A stretch of DNA of 42,079 bases from positions 1 to 42,079 of the forward strand of contig JBBPZA010000097.1 of assembly GCA_038199375.1 (NCBI GenBank), written 5' to 3'. Source of the DNA: JBBPZA01 sp038199375 (GTDB lineage Bacteria; Actinomycetota; Thermoleophilia; Solirubrobacterales; Solirubrobacteraceae). A model generated the notes under the pieces. That model saw only the letters and a program-made list of their open reading frames with translations. It made no database searches and was not told the origin of the DNA. Positions 15,290 to 22,840 of this stretch are shown here, in pieces (the stretch's first letter is position 1; the number at the start of each line of letters is the position of its first letter). The position numbers were made by a program, and so were the translations under genes.

Positions 15290-16696
15290 CTAGCGAGCGC
15301 CTGCGCGATCGGCACCGCGCGCCTGCTCCATCAGCTCTTCGAAGCTCGGCAGCTTCGCCCGCGGGCGGCCGCTGGGCTCTCCGCGGCCCCGCTCGTGCTC
15401 GTCGATCGCCTCCCAGCCCTCCTGGGTGACGACCTCGGCACCGCGGTCGCGCAGCAGGTCCTCGACCGCCTCGGGATCGGGCTCGGGCGGGTCGAGGATG
15501 CGCCCCGCCTCGAAGTCTGAGAGCAAGAGCGCGACCGTCTCGCCGGCGTCCTTCTTGTTGGTGCCGATGACTCCGCTCGGGCCGCGCTTGATCCAACCCG
15601 TCACGTACTCGCCGGGGCGCGGCTCGCCGTCGGAGAGGACGCGGCCGCCGTCGTTGGGGATCACCGCGCGGCGCTCGTCGAAGGGCACGCCGGGCAGTGC
15701 GACGCCGCGGTAGCCGATGGAGCGCAGGACCAGGCCGCACGAGATGGTCTCACGCTCGCCGGTCCCCCGTGCGCGCAGTGCGCCCGACACCTCGTCGCGA
15801 ACAAGCTCGTTGCGTTCGACGACGATCCCCTCCACCCGCTCGTCGCCGAGGATCTCCACCGGCGAGGCGAGGAAGCGCAGCACGATGCGGGTGGGATGAC
15901 CGGCGGGCGGGCGCTTGGCGTAGTCGGTGAGGATCTCGACGTTCTTGCGTGCGGTGATGTCGGACTCCTCGAGCAGGGCTTCGCTGAGCGGATCGAGGTC
16001 GGCCTCGCAGACCTCGACGCAGACGTCGGCCTCGATCATCTCCCCCAGCTCCCGGAGCTCGGGGTTCGTGAAGGCGGCCTGGAGCGGCCCGCGGCGGCCG
16101 AGCACCACGATCTCGCGGATCCGCGACTCGCGCAGGGCATCGAGGGCGTGGTCGGCGACGTCGGTCACCCGCAGCTCGTCGTGGGTTAGGGCGAGCATGC
16201 GCGCGACGTCGAGCGCGACGTTGCCGTTGCCGACCACCACCGCCCGCTCGCAGTCGAGATCGAAGTCGAGCTCGCGATAGTCGGGGTGGGCGTTGTACCA
16301 GGCGACGAAGTCGGTGGCCCCCCAGCTTCCCGGCAGCTCCTCGCCGGGGATTGCCATCCGCCGGTCGCTCTGGGCGCCGACCGCGTAGATCACGGCGTGG
16401 TAGTGGCGGCGGAGGTCCTCGACGTCGAGGTCGCGGCCCAGCTCGACTCCTCCGAAGAAGCGAAAGCCCTCGTGGCCGGCGGTCTTCTCGTAGACGCGGG
16501 AGACCGCCTTGATGTTCGGATGGTCGGGCGCCACGCCGGCGCGGACCAGGCCCCACGGGGTCGGCAGCCGGTCGAAGACATCGACCCGGGCGACGTGCTG
16601 GGCCTTCTTGCCCAGCAGCTGGCCGGCGGCGTAGAAGCCAGCCGGTCCCGAGCCGATCACCGCGACGCGGAGTGGATTCTCCTGAGTCCCGATCAT
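15290..16696 (-). CDS. fprA: NADPH:ferredoxin/adrenodoxin reductase (FprA type)
   Basis: A 468-residue flavoprotein of the adrenodoxin-reductase class. The FAD site GSGPAG is at 15-20, followed by the diagnostic PTPWGLVRAGVAPDHPNIK (46-64). The NADP Rossmann motif is GNGNVALDVARML (156-168), with the Arg-Arg loop GRRGPLQAAF downstream. The motif GWIKRGPSGVIGTNKKDA, near residue 370, closes the flavin site. It passes electrons from NADPH to ferredoxins, which is useful for Fe-S cluster work and P450s. The C-terminus is a 60-residue acidic/basic helical tail. Its ATG overlaps the stop of the DUF3891 gene (ATGA), so it is the last gene of the erpA operon. Confidence 0.92.
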   Translation of the reverse strand: MIGTQENPLRVAVIGSGPAGFYAAGQLLGKKAQHVARVDVFDRLPTPWGLVRAGVAPDHPNIKAVSRVYEKTAGHEGFRFFGGVELGRDLDVEDLRRHYHAVIYAVGAQSDRRMAIPGEELPGSWGATDFVAWYNAHPDYRELDFDLDCERAVVVGNGNVALDVARMLALTHDELRVTDVADHALDALRESRIREIVVLGRRGPLQAAFTNPELRELGEMIEADVCVEVCEADLDPLSEALLEESDITARKNVEILTDYAKRPPAGHPTRIVLRFLASPVEILGDERVEGIVVERNELVRDEVSGALRARGTGERETISCGLVLRSIGYRGVALPGVPFDERRAVIPNDGGRVLSDGEPRPGEYVTGWIKRGPSGVIGTNKKDAGETVALLLSDFEAGRILDPPEPDPEAVEDLLRDRGAEVVTQEGWEAIDEHERGRGEPSGRPRAKLPSFEELMEQARGADRAGAR

Positions 16697-17439
16697 GTAA
16701 GGCCGGATTGTAGGAGCCACTCGAGGCTCACCCACGGCGCCTCGGCCAGCGCCCCGCGCATGCGCTGCTCGTCGGCGAAGCGTCCACGTAGGACGCGCCC
16801 GTCGCAGCGCAGCCCCACGCGGTCTGCCGCGAAGGGCCACGGGTACACGACGAAGCGCCCGCGCTCCACGACGCGCAGCTCGAGCCGCTCGGCACGTCCG
16901 TCGCCGAGCGGCACGTCGTCGATTCCCGTCGGCGCCCAGTCGAGGCACAGTGCCAACGAGAGGAAGTCCCACGTCCACAGCAGCCGCTGGTTTCGCCTCG
17001 TCTCCTCCTCGCCGATCCCGAGCGAGTCGCGCAGCTCGCCCTGGAGCGAGCGCTGGCCGTCGAGGAAGCCGCGTACAGCACGCGCGTCGTCCTCGGCCAT
17101 CCGATCGAGGTCGCGCATCTCGTACAGGGCCGTCCCGTGCATGGATATGAGCAGGGCGACGTAGCGGCCCTGGCTCAGCGCGAGCGCCGGCGCCCTCGTC
17201 CACAGGCCCAGATGGGTCTCCAGCGGCATCTCGGTGAAGCCGTAGGGCCGCCCGGTCGAGCGGTTGAGCTCGGGCTCGGCGTCCCAGGCCGCCATGCCGA
17301 TGTCGTGCTGGGCTGCGGCCAGGCACACCTCCTCGCGCGACTCGACGCCGCGCCACGCCCGCGCGAGCTGCCCCGAGACCCACGCGTGGGCGGGCTGACC
17401 TATGCAGACCACCGCGTCGTCGTGCGTGCGCAGGAGCAT
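16693..17439 (-). CDS. DUF3891 family protein
   Basis: A 248-residue cytoplasmic protein of the DUF3891 family. Characteristic segments are VCLAAAQHDIGMAAWD (about 38-53), with adjacent His-Asp as in HD-type metal proteins, then GRPYGFTEMP, LSQGRYVALLISMHGTALYE and a C-terminal FVVYPWPF/RGRFADE region. The family has no firm function; the His-Asp pair and a second His (MHGT) suggest a metal-dependent phosphohydrolase-like fold, which is inference. The gene starts 22 nt after the lipoprotein stop with GAGGG upstream and overlaps fprA by 4 nt, so it is translationally coupled within the operon. Confidence 0.85.
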   Translation of the reverse strand: MLLRTHDDAVVCIGQPAHAWVSGQLARAWRGVESREEVCLAAAQHDIGMAAWDAEPELNRSTGRPYGFTEMPLETHLGLWTRAPALALSQGRYVALLISMHGTALYEMRDLDRMAEDDARAVRGFLDGQRSLQGELRDSLGIGEEETRRNQRLLWTWDFLSLALCLDWAPTGIDDVPLGDGRAERLELRVVERGRFVVYPWPFAADRVGLRCDGRVLRGRFADEQRMRGALAEAPWVSLEWLLQSGLT

Positions 17440-17461
17440 CAGCGCCCTCGTGCGCCGGCCA

Positions 17462-18730
17462 TCAGCGGCAGCTCGGGGGGAGGACCGGCGGTGGGTCGTC
17501 GGGCGCTCGGGCGCCCCACGCCTTCCACAGGTCGTAGGCCGGGTAGGCGCGCGTCAGACCTGTGTCCACCAGGCCGACGGGGAAGAAGTTGTCCTCGCGG
17601 AAGGTGTACTGGAAGGCGACGTCCACCTGCGGATCCCCATACCACGACAGCAGCGCGCGATGCATGTCGCGGCAGCCGGCGCGCTCGCTCGCCGGGTCGC
17701 CGGGCCGAGGCTTGCCGGCGCTCGGCCCTCCGACCGCGGTCTCGGTTATCCATATGCGCCTGGGCTCGGAGCACCCCTTGCGGCGCAGCGAGCGCTCGAG
17801 TGCGGCCAGCAGCCGCGGGCTGCCGCCGAGGTCGGCGTCGCCCGCGTAGTCCGCGTCAGCGGGCCGGACCGACTGACCGACATAGGCGTGCTGCGTCCAT
17901 ATCCGCCCCAGGCAGGCGACGTCTGCGGGCAGCGCGTCGAGGAACTCGGGGGTGGAGGCGGCGGTCGGCCGCGGACGGTCGTAGCCGGCGAGCTCGCCGA
18001 CCACCGGCTCCTGCTCGCCGGGCACGGCCTCGAGCGCCTCTGTCATTGCCCGCACCAGGGTGGCGTAGACGGCCGGCGCGAGCGGCCGGGAGCCGGTGTC
18101 GCAGCGCTCGCGCTGCGGGTTGAGCTCGCCGGGGTGGTTGGGCTCGGTCCACGCGCTCCAGTAGCGCACGCGCGCGCCGGCCTCCTCGGCGACGCCTGCG
18201 AGGGCGGCGACGAACTCGCGGTAGCGGTCCAGGTCGCGAGGCGCCCGGGCCTCGGGCTCCTCGACGCGCGGCTCGCACCCGCTCGCGGGAAGCGCCGCCC
18301 AGGGAGGCGTGCGATGCAGGACGATCAAGACCTCGGTACCCGGCTGGGCGCGCTGCTGCGAGGCGATCGCCTCGAGCTGCTCGCGGACCCCGAGGTAGGG
18401 CGCGCAGGGCGGCACGTCGCGCAGGCAGCCCGCGTCGCGCAGCGAGAAGTCCGGCGGCTGGGTCGAGCGCGGCTGGAACTGCGCCCAGCTCACGAAGAGC
18501 CGGATGTAGCGAGGCCGCAGCGCGGAGAGGCGGTCGCGCCACGGCCCGAAGCCTCCGGGCGGCGCCGGCCGCGCGGCGGCGCTCCACACCAGGTTCGGGT
18601 TCTGCTCCTGGATGCCGGTGGCCAGCGTCGAGCGCGGCGGCTCCTCCCGCCTCTTCTCGGCCCCGCATCCGGCCAACACGACACACGTCGCGAACCAGAC
18701 GGTCGCGACGAGGGCGGTGCGGCCGCTCAG
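17462..18730 (-). CDS. Glycosidase-like (clan A TIM barrel) lipoprotein
   Basis: A predicted lipoprotein of about 422 residues. The signal ends in the lipobox VLAGC (Cys22), so it is anchored outside the membrane. The body looks like a clan-A glycoside hydrolase barrel: YIRLFVSWAQFQP on an early strand, then VRYWSAWTEPNHP with the acid/base Glu196, and RRIWITETAVGG with the nucleophile Glu330. The substrate is unknown. No ATG/GTG/TTG lies just before the signal. A CTG at 18730, overlapping the erpA stop (CTGA) and preceded by AGAGG, gives an ideal signal peptide. A GTG at 18784 would add 18 very basic residues and is the alternative. The gene sits between erpA and DUF3891 in one operon. Confidence 0.75.
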   Translation of the reverse strand: MSGRTALVATVWFATCVVLAGCGAEKRREEPPRSTLATGIQEQNPNLVWSAAARPAPPGGFGPWRDRLSALRPRYIRLFVSWAQFQPRSTQPPDFSLRDAGCLRDVPPCAPYLGVREQLEAIASQQRAQPGTEVLIVLHRTPPWAALPASGCEPRVEEPEARAPRDLDRYREFVAALAGVAEEAGARVRYWSAWTEPNHPGELNPQRERCDTGSRPLAPAVYATLVRAMTEALEAVPGEQEPVVGELAGYDRPRPTAASTPEFLDALPADVACLGRIWTQHAYVGQSVRPADADYAGDADLGGSPRLLAALERSLRRKGCSEPRRIWITETAVGGPSAGKPRPGDPASERAGCRDMHRALLSWYGDPQVDVAFQYTFREDNFFPVGLVDTGLTRAYPAYDLWKAWGARAPDDPPPVLPPSCR

Positions 18731-19080
18731 ACGGCCGAGACCTCTTCTTCTTCGGCGACCCGGAAGGAGGAGCCGCAGCCGCACGCGGCGACGACGTTGG
18801 GGTTCTCGACCTTGAAGCCCGCGCCCTGAAAGCCGTCGACATAGTCGACGATGGCGCCGCGGACGTAGGAGAGGCTCGGCTCGTCGACCAGCAGCTTGAG
18901 GCCATGGCTCTCGACGACGGTGTCGCCGTCGTGCTGCTCGTCGAAGGCGAGCAGGTACTGGAAGCCTGAGCAGCCCCCTCCCCGCACGCCGACGCGAAGC
19001 CCCGCCGTGTCGATCCCCGCGTCCTGCGTGGCGAGGAACTCCTGGACCTTCTCGGCGGCCTTGTTGGTCAGTTCGATCAT
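18727..19080 (-). CDS. A-type Fe-S carrier (ErpA/IscA/HesB family)
   Basis: A 117-residue A-type iron-sulfur carrier. The three ligands are in place: Cys37 in GVRGGGCSGFQY and Cys100/Cys102 in AACGCGSSF. ITV-like strands and YVDGFQGAGFKVENPN fill the usual scaffold. Such proteins receive clusters from the assembly machinery and deliver them to target enzymes. The start at 19080 has GGAAG 5 nt upstream and a TACACT -10-like box at 19097-19092. It is the first gene of a minus-strand operon leading to a lipoprotein, DUF3891 and FprA, and is divergent from BolA-Grx4, which act in the same pathway. ErpA versus IscA cannot be told apart by eye. Confidence 0.93.
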   Translation of the reverse strand: MIELTNKAAEKVQEFLATQDAGIDTAGLRVGVRGGGCSGFQYLLAFDEQHDGDTVVESHGLKLLVDEPSLSYVRGAIVDYVDGFQGAGFKVENPNVVAACGCGSSFRVAEEEEVSAV

Positions 19081-19121
19081 AGCTTCCAGGAAGTGTAGCG
19101 GTCGCTATCCTGGCCTTGTCG
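19081..19121. promoter_or_regulatory. Compact divergent promoter, erpA-like / bolA
   Basis: Only 41 bp separate the two start codons. On the minus strand TACACT (19097-19092) serves the Fe-S carrier. On the plus strand TATCCT (19106-19111) serves bolA. The two -10 elements point away from each other and must share upstream contacts, so the two operons are probably coregulated. No clear IscR or Rex site was recognised. Confidence 0.45.
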
Positions 19122-19355
19122 ATGCCGACCAGCGAGGAGATCAAGCTCCGCATCCAGGCCGCGATTCCCGGCGCCGAGGCCGCGGTCGAGGACCTGACCG
19201 GGGGTGGCGACCACTTCCGGGCCGAGGTGCTGGCCGACGCCTTCGCGGGCAAGAGCCGCCTCGAGCAGCATCGCATGGTCTACGACGTGTTCGGCCCCGA
19301 GGTCGGCGGCCCGATCCACGCGCTCTCCATCAAGACCCAGACGAGGACACCATGA
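19122..19355 (+). CDS. BolA family protein
   Basis: A 77-residue BolA protein: helix IKLRIQAAIPGAEAAVEDL, strand GGDHFRAEVLADAF with His31, the signature GKSRLEQHRMVYDVFG and the C-terminal IHALSIKT with the conserved His66. BolA proteins form [2Fe-2S]-bridged heterodimers with CGFS glutaredoxins through these histidines, and a CGFS glutaredoxin is encoded next with an ATGA overlap. ATG 19122 is preferred; a TTG at 19116 is in frame. The protein is cytoplasmic and probably works in Fe-S transfer or repair together with the divergent A-type carrier. Confidence 0.93.
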   Translation: MPTSEEIKLRIQAAIPGAEAAVEDLTGGGDHFRAEVLADAFAGKSRLEQHRMVYDVFGPEVGGPIHALSIKTQTRTP

Positions 19356-19765
19356 GCGAAGACACGCAAACCCAGCTCCGCGAGCAGATCCAGAAGGCGA
19401 TCACCGACAACCCGGTTGTCCTGTTCATGAAGGGGACGCCCGAGCAGCCCAGATGCGGGTTCTCCGCGCGGACCGTGGCGGCCCTCGAGGCCACCGGATC
19501 GCCCTTCGCGGCGGTCGACGTGCTTCCCCACCCGGCCATCCGCCAGGTGGTGTCGGAGATCTCGAACTGGCCGACGATTCCACAGCTGTTCGTCAACGGA
19601 GAACTGGTCGGCGGCTGCGACATCGTCACCGAGATGTACGAGTCCGGCGAGCTGGCCGAGACGCTGGGCGTCGAGCCGCCCTCAGACGCACCCGACACGG
19701 CGCCCGGCGACGAGGGCCACGACGTGGGTCCGGCGCCGATGGGTATCGAGAACCGGCTGGGCTGA
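19352..19765 (+). CDS. grxD: Monothiol glutaredoxin, Grx4/GrxD type
   Basis: A 137-residue CGFS glutaredoxin. The segment VVLFMKGTPEQPRCGFSART places Cys35 in the CGFS motif; WPTIPQLFVNGELVGGCDI (73-91) carries the cis-Pro and the glutathione-binding loop. These proteins bind a [2Fe-2S] cluster with glutathione and hand it to acceptors, alone or with BolA. The start overlaps the bolA stop by 4 nt (ATGA), giving coupled synthesis of the two partners. Beyond the normal domain (about 108 residues) lies a Pro/Asp-rich tail of nearly 30 residues ending in GIENRLG, longer than the E. coli protein. Confidence 0.93.
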   Translation: MSEDTQTQLREQIQKAITDNPVVLFMKGTPEQPRCGFSARTVAALEATGSPFAAVDVLPHPAIRQVVSEISNWPTIPQLFVNGELVGGCDIVTEMYESGELAETLGVEPPSDAPDTAPGDEGHDVGPAPMGIENRLG

Positions 19766-19818
19766 CCCGTCGCGGCGCCGCTGCGGCGGCGCCCGACGCC
19801 GGGTGGCCCGGCGCTCGG

Positions 19819-21597
19819 CTACCCCGCTACCCGGACCCTCACCGCGGCATTGCCGCTGAGCCGCCGCGAAGGGTCGCGAAAGCGGCCGACGATCCGGCCG
19901 CCCTTGGAGCCCGGCCGGCCCAGCCGGACGGTGACCCCGTCGAAGCGCGACAGGGCGGCGACTCGCGCGGCGAGCTCCTTGGTGGTGCGCGGGGCCTTGG
20001 TCTTGTCGCCCTCGGCCGGAGTCATCTCGCCGGCCAGCACGTCCTCGAGATCCTCGTCGATCGCGTCGGCCCGCGTGCCGGCGAGGTGGAGCTCGTAGAG
20101 GCCGGGGCGCGTCGCGCGGGGCAGGGTGACCTCGACCACCTTGCTCGACGAGCGACGCCGCGGCGTGCGAAGGCGCAGGGCGACCCGGAAGGGGCGGCCC
20201 GGGCGCACCCGCCGGGGCGCGTCGACCCCTCGCATGTCGGCGAGGTCGAGGCCGCTTCGCGCGCGAAGGTCCATGCCCAGGCGGGTGAGGCGCAGCGGCG
20301 GACCGGCGTAGGAGTCGACCAACCCGATTGCGAGCGTCGCGTCGACCAGCATGCGAAGCACGGCGCTCGAGCCGCCCGTGCCGTCGTCGACCAGTGCCTG
20401 GTCATCCGCCCCTCCGACGTAGCGGTTGCAGAAGCGCAGGGGCTCCGAGCGGCCGGCGAGCGTCATCCGCATGCACAGCGACAGGGACTGCTCGGGAGGC
20501 GTCGCCCGCAGCGCGAGGGAGTCGGCCTGGGTGAGGGCGAGGGGAACGAGCAGGGACATCGTCGAGCCGAGCGGGTTGCCGATCTCGCCCTCGTCGGCGA
20601 CCCGCGACTGCAGTCCGACGCGACGGCTCGTGGCGGTGTTGCGGGCGAGCACCCGCAGGTCGGTCACCGGCGGAGCGGCGCCGACGCGGCCCACGACGGC
20701 GTCCAGCGCGTCGTAGGTGAGCGTGCCCAGGACGTTGCCCGCGGCCCCGAGCTTGTAGCTGACCGCGTCGCCGGCGTTGACCGGGTTGTAGACGACCCCG
20801 TAGACGTAGGCGTCCTGGAGCAGCAGCCTGCGGGCGCCGATGCCCTCGAAGGAGTGGCCGAAGGCCCACACGCGGTCGCCGTCGGCGTAGGTGACGGTGC
20901 CCAGCCCGCCGGCCGAGAGGTCGCCGCTCGCATACCCGGCCACCACGGAGGCCCCAGGACGCAGCGCCTGCGGGCGCAGGCCGGCGAGCGGGCCCGCGGG
21001 CGCCGCGCGGACGCTCCGGCCCACCCGCCGCCCTGCGGCGGTGAGCGTTCGGCCGAGCGACGGGGAGAGGCCGCCGATCGACAGCGGCGAGGCGAGGGGT
21101 CGCGCTGCGCGCAGCAGTCGCGGTCGGATGCGCACGCGCAGACCGGGGCGGGCCGCGGCGCCGGCGCGGGTGCCCGCCGCGGGCGGCGGTCCCTCCCCGA
21201 GCATCTGCTCGATCGGCGTCGCAAGGCCGACGGTGTCCCCATACTGGCCGATCCCGTAGGAAAGCGCGCCGATCACGCGCGACACCCCCTGCGCGTCGGG
21301 GCAGTAGACCGGCGAGCCCGAGAAGCCCTCGGCGATCCCGCCCTGATCGACCGCGGGGCCAGAGACCCGCACCAGGATGCGCGGCTCCAAGTCGCTGAGC
21401 GATCCGGCGACGACGTCGAGGACCTCTACGTCGAAGGAGGAGATCTCCGTCCCACGCACGACCGAGAGCCCGGTGCACCGCATCCCGGACCGCACGTCCC
21501 CGAGCGCCATGACGGGGTCACCGGCCCGCGCCGCGGCGGGAGCGATCAGCACGGCGGCGAGAGCGAGGGCCGCAGCCGTTCGGGCGAGACGCCGCAT
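19819..21597 (-). CDS. Secreted S55 (SpoIVB-like) peptidase-domain protein
   Basis: A 592-residue protein with a signal peptide (residues 1-25, ending AARAG). The N-terminal part (30-133) contains GTEISSFDVEVLDVVAG, ILVRVSGP, GGIAEGFSGSPVY (serine motif at 92-97) and VIGALSYG...PIEQML. These match the second half of the SpoIVB S55 peptidase. The region around 231-305 (GLGTVTYADGDRVWAFGHSF, then LGTLTYD) matches the first half, with His248 in the FGHS motif. So the Ser and His elements occur in reverse order relative to SpoIVB. About 290 further residues form beta-rich C-terminal domains. Proteolytic activity is possible but unproven. The start ATG 21597 is the natural signal peptide start. 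It converges with grxD. Confidence 0.8.
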   Translation of the reverse strand: MRRLARTAAALALAAVLIAPAAARAGDPVMALGDVRSGMRCTGLSVVRGTEISSFDVEVLDVVAGSLSDLEPRILVRVSGPAVDQGGIAEGFSGSPVYCPDAQGVSRVIGALSYGIGQYGDTVGLATPIEQMLGEGPPPAAGTRAGAAARPGLRVRIRPRLLRAARPLASPLSIGGLSPSLGRTLTAAGRRVGRSVRAAPAGPLAGLRPQALRPGASVVAGYASGDLSAGGLGTVTYADGDRVWAFGHSFEGIGARRLLLQDAYVYGVVYNPVNAGDAVSYKLGAAGNVLGTLTYDALDAVVGRVGAAPPVTDLRVLARNTATSRRVGLQSRVADEGEIGNPLGSTMSLLVPLALTQADSLALRATPPEQSLSLCMRMTLAGRSEPLRFCNRYVGGADDQALVDDGTGGSSAVLRMLVDATLAIGLVDSYAGPPLRLTRLGMDLRARSGLDLADMRGVDAPRRVRPGRPFRVALRLRTPRRRSSSKVVEVTLPRATRPGLYELHLAGTRADAIDEDLEDVLAGEMTPAEGDKTKAPRTTKELAARVAALSRFDGVTVRLGRPGSKGGRIVGRFRDPSRRLSGNAAVRVRVAG

Positions 21598-21671
21598 GAG
21601 CGCGGCACGGTAGCCGATCTCCAGACATCCGGTTGCAGCTGGGTGAAAGGTAAGATCCGGCGCTGCGGACG

Positions 21672-22739
21672 TCACGACGCGAAGCGGCCGACGACGCCGG
21701 CCGCCTGGCGCACCGCGAACCCCGCCACTCGCAGGCCGACGTGCTGCCGCGCCCCCTCGCGCGACAGGGAGTCCCCTTCGCGGGTCCGGTACCAGGCGAC
21801 GGTCGACTCCACGGTCTCCTCGTGGGGGGAGGGCTTCCAGCCCAGCTCGCGCTTGGCCTTCGTGTTGCGGTAGGTCCACCATTTCGAGGCGGCGCGGATC
21901 TCGACGGCGGTGATGGGCGGCGTCCCGGGGACCGCCCAGGCGCCGCGGGCCAGGGCGAGGGCGACCGGGAGGGGGAGGCGCACCGCGGGCGGCTCGACTC
22001 CCGAGACGCGGCTGAGATCGGCGAAGAGCCGTTCCCACGTGTAGTTGCGGTTGCCGAGGATGTAGCGCTCGCCGACGATGCCGCGCTCGTCGGCGAGCAG
22101 GTGCCCGCGGGCCACGTCGGCGACGTCGACGATGTTGATCGCGCCGTCGACGTAGGCGGGGATCTGCCGGCGCAGGAAGCGGCGGACGACCACGGTGGAG
22201 GACCGGTAGAGGTCCCCCGGGCCGAACACGTGCGCGGGGTTGACGATGACCACCGGCAACCCGCGCGCCGCGAGGCGCAGCACCTCGACCTCCGCCTCGC
22301 GCTTGGCGGCGACGTAGGGGATGCCGTAGCTCCCGTAGAAGGGGTGGCGCTCGTCGGCGGTCGAGCCCCGCATCGCCGGGCCGACCGCGGCCACCGAGGA
22401 GGTGTAGACCGCGCGCTCCACCCCGACGCGCAGGGCCTCCTCGAGGACCGTACGCGTGCCCTGCACGTTGACTCGGAACACGGTCTCGCTCGGCGTCCGC
22501 AGCGACGTCGTCCCCGCGATGTGGAAGACGCGCTCGATTCCGCGCAGGGCGCGGCGAACCGCGCGGCGGTCAAGCACGTCGCAGTCCACCTTCTCGAGCT
22601 CGAGGTTGAGATCGGCCAGGTTGTCCATCCGCGAGCTGGGCCGCAGCGCCACGCGCACGTCGTCTCCCCGTCCGACGAGCGCTCGCACCACATGTGAGCC
22701 GACCAGCCCGGTGCCGCCGGTGACGAGGATCTTGGCCAT
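21672..22739 (-). CDS. NAD-dependent epimerase/dehydratase (HpnA-like)
   Basis: A 355-residue extended short-chain dehydrogenase. The NAD site TGGTGLVG is at 7-14. Asp residues in VDCDVLD bind the cofactor. The active-site YVAAK (142-146) has Tyr142 and Lys146, with TSS (113-115) as the Ser/Thr. The downstream NPAHVFGPGD and YILGNRNYTWERLF are typical of hopanoid-associated sugar epimerases and related dihydroflavonol-reductase-like proteins, hence a sugar or isoprenoid substrate is likely but not certain. No hopanoid genes are adjacent in this window. It lies 74 nt upstream of the S55 protein in the same orientation and is divergent from degV. Confidence 0.82.
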   Translation of the reverse strand: MAKILVTGGTGLVGSHVVRALVGRGDDVRVALRPSSRMDNLADLNLELEKVDCDVLDRRAVRRALRGIERVFHIAGTTSLRTPSETVFRVNVQGTRTVLEEALRVGVERAVYTSSVAAVGPAMRGSTADERHPFYGSYGIPYVAAKREAEVEVLRLAARGLPVVIVNPAHVFGPGDLYRSSTVVVRRFLRRQIPAYVDGAINIVDVADVARGHLLADERGIVGERYILGNRNYTWERLFADLSRVSGVEPPAVRLPLPVALALARGAWAVPGTPPITAVEIRAASKWWTYRNTKAKRELGWKPSPHEETVESTVAWYRTREGDSLSREGARQHVGLRVAGFAVRQAAGVVGRFAS

Positions 22740-22840
22740 CGGCCGCGGAGTCTAGATGGCGGATTGCCGGCCCCCGCGGCCGCGGCCGGCGAGTGCGGCG
22801 GGCTTTCGAGCCAGTCATCAGGATAGGGTCCTCGAGGCTG

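Noticed and set aside
19204..21873. Very long plus-strand open frame (889 codons) opposite the S55 gene
   Set aside because: It is a GC-rich antisense shadow of the S55 gene and grxD: Arg/Gly-rich, no family motifs, while the other frames carry clear proteins.
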